Shown here in pieces: positions 1-5,423 of a stretch of 5,953 bases of DNA. Origin of the DNA: an uncultured Lachnospira sp. (GTDB lineage Bacteria; Bacillota; Clostridia; Lachnospirales; Lachnospiraceae); the NCBI GenBank assembly GCA_934358235.1, contig CAKRKK010000153.1, positions 1 through 5,953 on the forward strand, written 5' to 3'. The notes under the pieces were generated by a model. It ran no database searches. It saw only the letters and a program-made list of their open reading frames with translations, and was not told the origin of the DNA. The position numbers and the translations under genes were made by a program. Position 1 is the first letter of the stretch. Each line of letters starts with the position of its first letter.

Positions 1-1
1 G

Positions 2-1084
2 TTATTCTGTAAGCTCCTTCATAAGTGAGTGTACAGTTGTAATTTCATTTATCCGGCCAACATTGGCACCGCAGAAGATTAAGCCATTATCCACATCTCC
101 CTTTACAGCATTTATAAGAGCTTTTGTAATACAATATGGAACCTTTGCAGGGTTACATTTTTCAAGACAATTGTAACATTTGGAAATTGGAATTCTTGAA
201 TTGTCAAGTTGTTTAATAAATGCATTGCGAAGTGCTCTTCCAGGCATGCCAACAGGACTTTGGATAATCTGCACATCTTCTTGTCTGGCATTGATATAAG
301 CCTGTTTATAAGCAGGTGAAGCATCACATTCTTTAGTAGCAACGAATCTGCTTGCTATCTGCACTCCATCGGCTCCAAGATTAATTGCATGAATAATATC
401 CTGTTTATCGAATATTCCTCCTGCAACAATAACAGGTATTTTCTTTGAGTATTTATTTTCATACTCTTTCTTACATTCTATAATGCTTACTATTTCATCA
501 TCGAAATTAAGAGCGGCTGTATTGTGCAGTTGTTCATTAGAAAATCCGAGGTGTCCGCCAGCCTTTGGACCTTCTATTACAATAAAATCAGCGGTTCGGT
601 CATACTTATGTGACCACATTTTTAATATAAGCTGTGCAGCTCTTTTTGACGATACGATTGGAGCTATCTTAGTAGGGCAGGCGATGTCTACAAGTTCAGG
701 CAAATCTATCGGAAGACCAGCACCGCTGATAATTACATCGGCACCAGAGGCAACAGCAGCTTTTACATGTTCTTTATAATGCTTAAGTGCAACCATAATA
801 TTTACGCCAATAATACCGTTACCACCGGCAATTTCTTTAGCTTTTCGGATGTGTCTTTGTATTGCTGTTAAATTACAGCCTGCCTGATCATATTCAAATG
901 CTGCATCATCATATCCAATCTGGGCAGTTGAAATAATTCCGACCCCGCCCTCCTTTGCTACGGCACCTGCAAGACCGCTTAAGCTGACACCAACACCCAT
1001 GCCACCTTGAATAATAGGAAGCCTTGCTGTTTTATTACCGATATGTAATTCGGGAAGCTTATATTTATTTACACTAAGATTCAT
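2..1084 (-). CDS. NAD(P)H-dependent FMN oxidoreductase, nitronate monooxygenase / FabK-like family
   Basis: Complete 360-residue TIM-barrel flavoprotein of the 2-nitropropane dioxygenase/FabK superfamily (COG2070 type). Visible motifs are IIQGGMGVG (24-32, N-terminal flavin loop), GADVIISGAG (114-123), EGPKAGGHLG (171-180, with H178 at the position of the catalytic histidine of nitronate monooxygenases), PVIVAGGIF (217-225) and GADGVQIASRF (237-247), the last two forming the FMN-phosphate site. The C-terminus carries a cysteine cluster, C303-x2-C306-x3-C310-x7-C318, that short FabK enzymes lack. Family members either oxidise nitronates or reduce enoyl-ACP, and sequence alone does not decide which. 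The ATG is preceded by GAGGA at 1095-1099, ten bases away. The gene has its own promoter and a TTTGA-N3-TCAAA operator, which favours a link to fatty-acid metabolism. Family assignment is firm; the substrate is unknown. Confidence 0.93.
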   Translation of the reverse strand: MNLSVNKYKLPELHIGNKTARLPIIQGGMGVGVSLSGLAGAVAKEGGVGIISTAQIGYDDAAFEYDQAGCNLTAIQRHIRKAKEIAGGNGIIGVNIMVALKHYKEHVKAAVASGADVIISGAGLPIDLPELVDIACPTKIAPIVSSKRAAQLILKMWSHKYDRTADFIVIEGPKAGGHLGFSNEQLHNTAALNFDDEIVSIIECKKEYENKYSKKIPVIVAGGIFDKQDIIHAINLGADGVQIASRFVATKECDASPAYKQAYINARQEDVQIIQSPVGMPGRALRNAFIKQLDNSRIPISKCYNCLEKCNPAKVPYCITKALINAVKGDVDNGLIFCGANVGRINEITTVHSLMKELTE

Positions 1085-1139
1085 ATTAAAATAATCCTCA
1101 TTTCTCTATATATATTGTTGGAGTATGCAAGAATTACTG

Positions 1140-1158
1140 AACCATTACAATAATGGTT
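1140..1158. promoter_or_regulatory. 19-base perfect dyad AACCATTA-CAA-TAATGGTT
   Basis: Two 8-base arms (1140-1147 and 1151-1158) are exact reverse complements around a 3-base centre. The dyad lies in the predicted 5' untranslated region of the minus-strand oxidoreductase gene and shares bases 1156-1158 with the adjoining TTTGA-type operator. It could be a second repressor site or a small RNA hairpin in the leader. The symmetry is directly visible; the function is inferred. Confidence 0.5.
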
Positions 1159-1170
1159 TGATACTCAAAC
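1156..1170. promoter_or_regulatory. FabT/MarR-like operator GTTTGA-TAC-TCAAAC
   Basis: Perfect inverted repeat with 6-base arms and a 3-base centre. It begins at, and runs just downstream of, the transcription start predicted from the minus-strand -10 box at 1178-1183, a classic repressor position. The TTTGA-N3-TCAAA form resembles sites bound by MarR-family fatty-acid regulators such as streptococcal FabT; this comparison is from memory. The downstream gene belongs to the FabK superfamily, which fits that reading. The regulator gene itself is not in the window. Confidence 0.6.
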
Positions 1171-1177
1171 TATTATG

Positions 1178-1206
1178 ATGATAATATATAATAGCAGAAA
1201 TGTCAA
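1178..1206 (-). promoter_or_regulatory. Sigma-A-type promoter for the FMN oxidoreductase gene
   Basis: Read on the minus strand, a perfect -35 hexamer TTGACA (plus-strand TGTCAA, 1201-1206) is followed after exactly 17 bases by TATCAT (plus-strand ATGATA, 1178-1183), a five-of-six match to TATAAT. Transcription should start near 1171, giving a leader of about 87 bases before the ATG at 1084. The operator at 1156-1170 covers the start of this transcript. Confidence 0.75.
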
Positions 1207-1290
1207 GGCTTTATTGTTGACAATACCTTTTGATGTAGTATTCAAAACTATGAAATGGTGTATATGTAATTTCAGTAATAACATTTAGTC

Positions 1291-1327
1291 TTAAAATAAG
1301 TTGCTTTAAAATTAGTTTAAAACAAGT
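1291..1327 (+). repeat. Three copies of an 11-base repeat TTAAAAYWAGT
   Basis: Copies are TTAAAATAAGT (1291-1301), TTAAAATTAGT (1306-1316) and TTAAAACAAGT (1317-1327), in the same orientation, with the last two directly abutting. They differ only at positions 7 and 8. The array ends about 40 bases upstream of the extended -10 element of the flavodoxin promoter, where an activator or other regulator might bind. The background is A+T-rich, so part of the similarity may be compositional. Confidence 0.4.
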
Positions 1328-1366
1328 GTCATATAATTTTTCAACAATGCTGTTTGTGCGTTATTA

Positions 1367-1375
1367 TGATATAAT
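1367..1375 (+). promoter_or_regulatory. Extended -10 promoter (TGATATAAT) for the flavodoxin gene
   Basis: A perfect TATAAT at 1370-1375 is preceded by TG one base upstream (1367-1368), the extended -10 form. No good TTGACA match lies 16-18 bases upstream, which is common for extended -10 promoters and for activator-dependent ones. The predicted start is near 1382, giving a leader of about 85 bases before the ATG at 1467. Confidence 0.6.
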
Positions 1376-1381
1376 GAGCGC

Positions 1382-1426
1382 AAAAGAAAAGGAAGCGGCT
1401 ACGAAGCAGACATATTCTTTTCTTTT
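1382..1426 (+). promoter_or_regulatory. Potential 5'-terminal stem-loop in the flavodoxin leader
   Basis: AAAAGAAAAG (1382-1391) and CTTTTCTTTT (1417-1426) are exact reverse complements around a 25-base loop in which GAAGC occurs twice (1392-1396 and 1403-1407). The 5' arm begins at the start site predicted from the -10 box. Only two of the ten pairs are G-C, so the stem is weak. It ends well before the ribosome-binding site and does not look like a terminator. It might protect the mRNA 5' end or bind a regulator; no known riboswitch class is recognised. Confidence 0.4.
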
Positions 1427-1466
1427 ATAATAATATTATTACATTTTTCAGGCAAAGGAGATAGTT

Positions 1467-1940
1467 ATGAGCAAAGCAGTTGTTTATTATTCATTATCAG
1501 GAAATACAAAAGAAGCAGCAATAGAAATAGCAAGAAAGCTAGGTGCTAAAATATTCGAAATAGAGTTGGTTAAGCCATTGCCTCAAAATACAGTAAGACA
1601 GATGCTTGTTGGTGGAATGCAGTCAACATTTGGCAGAAAACCACAGATAAAAGGTGTTCCAGATAATATAGACTATTATGATGAAATTATTTTAGGCACA
1701 CCTATATGGGCAGGAATGCCAGCCGCACCAGTAAATACATTTATAAAAAAATATGGAATAGCTGATAAAATAGATGCAGTATTTACATTTAGTGGCGGTG
1801 GAGATAATGACAGGTGCATGGCGCAGTTGTCAAAGACACTTAAAAATATTAAAAACCAGGTTGCATTAGCAGATCGTAATAGTGAAATGGCAAAGAATAA
1901 TCAGGATAAGCTTGAGAAATTTATTATGGATATTAAGTAG
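1467..1940 (+). CDS. Flavodoxin family protein
   Basis: A 157-residue single-domain flavodoxin, a typical length for the family. The FMN phosphate-binding loop is YSLSGNT (8-14) after the first beta strand. LGTPIWAGMPAAP (77-88 region) supplies the loop with W81, which likely stacks on the isoalloxazine ring. FTFSGGGDND (107-116) forms the second flavin loop. Such proteins are soluble, low-potential one-electron carriers in the cytoplasm that stand in for ferredoxin; some relatives act as quinone or flavin reductases. The start is well placed, with AAAGGAG (1454-1460) six bases before the ATG. The gene is divergent from another FMN enzyme and appears to be transcribed alone from the extended -10 promoter. 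No convincing terminator follows the stop codon. The redox partner is unknown. Confidence 0.93.
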   Translation: MSKAVVYYSLSGNTKEAAIEIARKLGAKIFEIELVKPLPQNTVRQMLVGGMQSTFGRKPQIKGVPDNIDYYDEIILGTPIWAGMPAAPVNTFIKKYGIADKIDAVFTFSGGGDNDRCMAQLSKTLKNIKNQVALADRNSEMAKNNQDKLEKFIMDIK

Positions 1941-2047
1941 AATATAGGGGGTTAATGCATAAGCTGTAAACTATGAGTTGGTGTTATTACATACAAATAA
2001 GTTTAGTAAAAAGAAGTGTTTTAGAGCACAACTAATCTTGCAATAAA

Positions 2048-2059
2048 CAGTATATACTG
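2048..2059. repeat. 12-base perfect palindrome CAGTATATACTG
   Basis: An uninterrupted palindrome in the 210-base gap between the flavodoxin and phospholipase D-family genes, about 50 bases upstream of the possible -10 element at 2106-2114. It could be an operator. The TATATA core is also easy to find by chance in such A+T-rich DNA. No other copy was noticed in the window. Confidence 0.3.
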
Positions 2060-2105
2060 ATAGAATACAGAATGTTGCACATTTTGCAGCTTATACAACA
2101 AGATA

Positions 2106-2114
2106 TGATATAGT
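2106..2114 (+). promoter_or_regulatory. Possible extended -10 promoter (TGATATAGT) for the phospholipase D-family operon
   Basis: TATAGT (2109-2114) matches TATAAT at five of six positions and carries the TG extension at 2106-2107. No -35 hexamer at proper spacing is convincing; TTGCAG at 2084-2089 is 19 bases away. The start would fall near 2121, about 30 bases before the ATG at 2151. It is the best candidate for driving the downstream gene run. Confidence 0.35.
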
Positions 2115-2150
2115 TCCAGATGATTATATAATTAAAAAGGGAAAAAGTAT

Positions 2151-3743
2151 ATGCTTATAAATAGATTAAAGAAAGTGATAAAAGTATTCTTAATAATACT
2201 TGGCGTACTGTTTGTTATCGTGGCTGTTATAGTTGGCTGTGCACTTATTACATATCGTAAACAGCCAGTATTGACAGATGAGGACAAAGAAGAGCTGTCT
2301 GTTGATAATATATGGAAAACAAGAACAGAGCCGGAAATGGCTAAAGTTATAGAAGATAATGGAGAGGCGCTCCTTGAGCGTATTAAGCTGATAAGCAACG
2401 CTAAGGAGGAGATTATATTATCAACCTTTGATTTCAGGGCAGATGATGGTGGAAAGCTTATTCTTGGTGCGCTTCTGGATGCTTCAGAACGTGGGGTATC
2501 GGTAAATGTAATAGTTGATGGAGTATCAGGCTTTCTTCGTATGAAAGGTAATCCTTATTTTGAAGCACTAGCGGCAAGTAAAGGAACGAGTATTAAGATA
2601 TATAATAAGGTCAATCCATTAGCACCCTGGAGGTCTATGGGAAGACTTCACGATAAGTATCTCATAGCCGATAGAAGCAGCTATATAATAGGCGGAAGAA
2701 ACACATTTTCATATTTTTTGGGAAGCAGCTCGCCATATAAGAATTATGACAGAGATGCGTTGGTGTATTGTGAGAATCCAGATGAGAATAGCTCTGTTAA
2801 CGATATTCTATCGTATTTTGAAAGCGTGTGGAATTATAAGGAAAGTAAGGCTTTTATCAGTGGAGTAAATGCGATTACAGATACAGCCGCATATTTCACA
2901 ATATCAGAGAATAATGAATATAATGACTGTGAAGAAAGTACATATTCAGATAATAATACGGTGGACAGCTCCAGAATTGAGGCTAAGAAGAATAAATTAG
3001 CAGCAGGGAAGAAGGTAGCGGCAGCCAGAGAAGAGCTTCATTCATTATACGCAGACTATTGTGCAGATAATGCGGAAGATAAGATTTATAAAGGTCTTGG
3101 AAAAAGTAATTATAGAGATATGTTTAAGGATACCTATGAAGTGAATAATATAGCACTTATGAGTAATCCCATAGAATATTCATCAAAGAAACCATATGTA
3201 TGGTATCAGCTTGTTGAACTTATGAAGAAGGCTGACAGCAGAGTTAAGCTGCATACACCTTATATTATATGCAACGATTATATGTATGAAGGATTAAAGT
3301 CGGTTTGTGACACGGTTGATGATGTATCACTTATGACGAATTCAGTTGCTAACAATGGCAATCCGTTTGGTTCTGCAGATTATTATGTTAATAAAAACAG
3401 TATACTTGATACAGGGATTGATGTATGGGAATATGAAGGCGGTTATTCATATCATGGTAAGTCGGTACTGATTGATGATAACATAGCAGTTATAGGCTCC
3501 TTTAACATAGATATGAGAAGTGCTTATCTGGATACAGAACTTATGCTTGTGATAGATAGCAAGGATATTAACAGAGAGTTGAATCAGTCAATGGAGGGCT
3601 ATGAAAGGGTAGCAAGAAAGGCCTGCAAGGATGGAAGCTATGATAATCCATATAATGTACAGCCGGTAGAGTCGTCGGCATATAGAGAACGTCAGATGAA
3701 GCTAATAAAGAAATTGGCTTTATGGGCCAGATATCTGTTTTAG
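2151..3743 (+). CDS. Membrane-anchored phospholipase D-family protein, cardiolipin synthase C-like
   Basis: A 530-residue protein with a basic N-terminus and one hydrophobic segment (about 12-34), then two phospholipase D catalytic halves. The first HKD motif is H167-x-K169-x4-D174, followed by IIGGRNTFSYF; the second is H435-x-K437-x4-D442, followed by GSFNIDMRS and a later TE pair. Both are intact, so the enzyme should be active. The GGRN and SFN-D-RS-TE signatures resemble bacterial ClsC-type cardiolipin synthases, which join phosphatidyl groups to make cardiolipin; endonuclease or other transferase roles remain possible. A highly charged, asparagine-rich stretch (about 253-312) separates the halves. 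The C-terminus ends in a basic-hydrophobic tail. AAGGGA (2137-2142) lies eight bases before the ATG. It is followed after 49 bases by a transporter gene, probably in the same operon. IVGC at 27-30 could be a lipobox. Confidence 0.85.
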   Translation: MLINRLKKVIKVFLIILGVLFVIVAVIVGCALITYRKQPVLTDEDKEELSVDNIWKTRTEPEMAKVIEDNGEALLERIKLISNAKEEIILSTFDFRADDGGKLILGALLDASERGVSVNVIVDGVSGFLRMKGNPYFEALAASKGTSIKIYNKVNPLAPWRSMGRLHDKYLIADRSSYIIGGRNTFSYFLGSSSPYKNYDRDALVYCENPDENSSVNDILSYFESVWNYKESKAFISGVNAITDTAAYFTISENNEYNDCEESTYSDNNTVDSSRIEAKKNKLAAGKKVAAAREELHSLYADYCADNAEDKIYKGLGKSNYRDMFKDTYEVNNIALMSNPIEYSSKKPYVWYQLVELMKKADSRVKLHTPYIICNDYMYEGLKSVCDTVDDVSLMTNSVANNGNPFGSADYYVNKNSILDTGIDVWEYEGGYSYHGKSVLIDDNIAVIGSFNIDMRSAYLDTELMLVIDSKDINRELNQSMEGYERVARKACKDGSYDNPYNVQPVESSAYRERQMKLIKKLALWARYLF

Positions 3744-3792
3744 TATATGTAATTTACTCTATAACAAATAACATCAGGGAGAAAGATTAATA

Positions 3793-4764
3793 ATGAACAC
3801 AAAAGAACAATTAACTAACGCAACAACAGCTAAAGAAGAGAAGGGAAAGGATTTCCTTCAGAAAACCTGGGTGGTATGTGCACTTGCACTTGTATGCACA
3901 TTTCTTTGGGGAAGTGCGTCACCTTGTATTAAATTAGGATATGCGTTATTTAAGATACCATCAAGTGAAACCTGGACACAGATATTATTTGCGGGAACAC
4001 GTTTTATATTGGCAGGCATACTTACTATTCTTATAGGCAGTGCACTTAATAAAAAAATGTTAGTGCCAACTAAGTCCTCAGTTCCAAGCATAGCAAAGCT
4101 TGCATTATTCCAGACAATATTACAATATATATTCTTTTATATCGGGCTTGCACATAACAGCGGTGTAAAGGCATCTATTATAAATGGTTCAAACACATTT
4201 TTTGTAATTCTGCTGGCAGGTCTTGTCTTTCATCAGGAAAAGCTTGATTTCAAGAAGCTTGCAGGCTGTGTGATAGGCTTTGCAGGTGTAATTATAGTAA
4301 GCATGAATGGCAGGTCAATAGATATGAATCTTAGCCTTATGGGAGATGGAAGCCTGTTTTTATGTGCAATATCATATGCGGTATCTTCATGCCTTATGAA
4401 GAATTATTCTAAGAATGATAATCCGGTAATGCTTAGTGGCTATCAGTTTATATTTGGTGGTATAGTGATGGTGATTGTTGGACTTATCATGGGTGGAAGA
4501 ATTAATCATATTTCATTTAGTGCAGTGCTTATGCTGCTTTATCTTGCTTGTATATCAGCAGTTGCATATTCACTCTGGGGAATTCTGCTTAAGCATAATC
4601 CGGTATCAAAGGTTGCTATATTCGGATTTACCAATCCTGTGTTTGGCGTACTTCTTTCAGCCTGGTGGCTTGGAGAGGGCAGCAGCGAGCTTGGAATAAA
4701 TGCATTTATAGCACTTATACTTGTAAGTATAGGAATCCTCATTGTAAATGTCAGAAAGCAGTAG
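3793..4764 (+). CDS. EamA/DMT-superfamily permease (ten transmembrane helices)
   Basis: A 323-residue integral membrane protein with two EamA repeats, roughly residues 30-170 and 184-320, each with about five hydrophobic helices, as usual for the drug/metabolite transporter superfamily. Typical signatures are FLWGSASPCIKLGY (37-50) in helix 1, VKASIINGSNTFFVILLAG (125-143) in the first repeat, and GFTNPVFGVLLSAWWLGE (278-295) in the second. The first 25 residues are polar and cytoplasmic. Family members carry metabolites, amino acids or drugs across the inner membrane, mostly as exporters; the substrate cannot be read from sequence. An AGGGAG element (3776-3781) lies 11 bases before the ATG. 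The gene is 49 bases after the phospholipase D-family gene and 42 before the Nudix gene, with no terminator between them, so co-transcription is likely. Confidence 0.92.
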   Translation: MNTKEQLTNATTAKEEKGKDFLQKTWVVCALALVCTFLWGSASPCIKLGYALFKIPSSETWTQILFAGTRFILAGILTILIGSALNKKMLVPTKSSVPSIAKLALFQTILQYIFFYIGLAHNSGVKASIINGSNTFFVILLAGLVFHQEKLDFKKLAGCVIGFAGVIIVSMNGRSIDMNLSLMGDGSLFLCAISYAVSSCLMKNYSKNDNPVMLSGYQFIFGGIVMVIVGLIMGGRINHISFSAVLMLLYLACISAVAYSLWGILLKHNPVSKVAIFGFTNPVFGVLLSAWWLGEGSSELGINAFIALILVSIGILIVNVRKQ

Positions 4765-4806
4765 CAGTATTATACCAGAACGTATTATAAAGGAGTTAGC
4801 CATATC

Positions 4807-5268
4807 ATGCAGATGACAACATTATGTTATATAGAGAAAGACAGATGTTATCTTATGTTACATCGCACAAAGAAGGAAAAGGATATTAATAAGGGAAAGT
4901 GGATAGGCGTAGGTGGACATGCGTATGATGGTGAAACACCTGAGGAATGCCTGCTGCGGGAGGTTAAAGAGGAAACCGGACTTACATTAACATCATACAA
5001 GTTCAGAGGACTTATTACATTTATAAGTGATGAGTGCGAGCCTGAACTTATGTGCCTGTTTACGGCAGATGGATTCACAGGAAATGTATGTGAATGTGAT
5101 GAGGGAGAGCTTATGTGGATAGATAAAAAGAAGGTGCCAGAGCTTCCGACATGGGAAGGGGATGCGGTATTCCTTAAGCTGATATTAGAAGGCGAAAAAA
5201 GATTTTTTACGGTTAAGTTAAGATATCAGGGCAGTAAGCTTGTTGAGAAATCAGTTAATTACTGGTAA
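4807..5268 (+). CDS. Nudix hydrolase, MutT/8-oxo-dGTP diphosphatase-like
   Basis: A 153-residue cytoplasmic enzyme with a perfect Nudix box: G37-x5-E43-x7-R51-E52-V53-x-E55-E56-x-G58-L59. E52, E55 and E56 are the expected metal ligands. Nudix enzymes hydrolyse nucleoside diphosphates linked to another moiety, using magnesium. The segment HRTKKEKDINKGKWIGVGGH (19-38) is typical of the MutT/MTH1-like branch often annotated as 8-oxo-dGTP diphosphatase, but specificity is not provable here. The ATG at 4807 is chosen over the one at 4813 because AAAGGAG (4789-4795) is 11 rather than 17 bases away. It is likely the third gene of the run. The stop is followed by a 155-base spacer without a clear terminator. 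Confidence 0.92.
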   Translation: MQMTTLCYIEKDRCYLMLHRTKKEKDINKGKWIGVGGHAYDGETPEECLLREVKEETGLTLTSYKFRGLITFISDECEPELMCLFTADGFTGNVCECDEGELMWIDKKKVPELPTWEGDAVFLKLILEGEKRFFTVKLRYQGSKLVEKSVNYW

Positions 5269-5408
5269 AAGTCTTAAGAAAGCTAAAGAAATATTATAAA
5301 TACATATACATCATTTGGTTTTACATTAATAACATAGAAAAACTAAAGTCATCATAAGTATAAGACATATTTAAAGCCAATATTAGGTGGCAGGGGAACA
5401 CAAGGATG

Positions 5409-5414
5409 AGGAGG
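5409..5414 (+). promoter_or_regulatory. Perfect AGGAGG ribosome-binding site deciding the SGNH gene start
   Basis: AGGAGG lies nine bases before the ATG at 5424, an ideal placement. A second in-frame ATG at 5406 sits just upstream and would translate this element as Arg-Arg. That ATG also has a reasonable AGGGGA (5392-5397) eight bases before it, so initiation there cannot be excluded. The stronger match favours 5424. Confidence 0.65.
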
Positions 5415-5423
5415 CGGCTTTCT

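Larger units (their letters stand above)
1085..1466. other. Divergent intergenic regulatory region (382 bases)
   Basis: No open reading frame of useful length with a ribosome-binding site is present. The stretch separates two divergently transcribed flavoprotein genes and is very A+T-rich. From left to right it holds the oxidoreductase ribosome-binding site, two overlapping dyads, and the minus-strand promoter. Next come a back-to-back pair of -35-like hexamers (TGTCAA 1201-1206 and TTGACA 1217-1222), three 11-base repeats, the plus-strand extended -10 promoter, a 10-bp stem, and the flavodoxin ribosome-binding site AAAGGAG (1454-1460). The main elements are listed separately. Confidence 0.8.

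Noticed and set aside
483..779. Plus-strand 98-codon open frame
   Set aside because: Antisense shadow of the FMN oxidoreductase, whose motifs are conserved over the same bases. No ribosome-binding site or recognisable domain.
1973..2035. 20-codon open frame starting MSWCYYIQ
   Set aside because: The nearest purine-rich stretch (the run of G ending near 1950) is more than 20 bases upstream, and there is no family signal. Too short to support.
1959..2094. ATAAGCTG (1959-1966) and CAGCTTAT (2087-2094) inverted repeat
   Set aside because: Eight bases over a 120-base separation is expected by chance, and the second copy is not followed by a T run.
2132..2398. Minus-strand 88-codon open frame
   Set aside because: Antisense to the N-terminus of the phospholipase D-family gene; its hydrophobic character mirrors the opposite strand's codons.
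4475..4699. Plus-strand 74-codon frame inside the EamA gene
   Set aside because: Out-of-frame shadow of the transporter with no start signal; the EamA frame is uninterrupted and typical of the family.
4767..4789. 8-base direct repeat GTATTATA, twice with a 7-base gap
   Set aside because: A+T-rich and short, in a 42-base spacer just before a ribosome-binding site. It does not form a hairpin and is likely chance.
5269..5423. Possible terminator or promoter between the Nudix and SGNH genes
   Set aside because: TCTTAAGA (5272-5279) is too short for a terminator and lacks a T tract. TTTACA (5320-5325) and TATAAG (5359-5364) are not spaced as a promoter pair.
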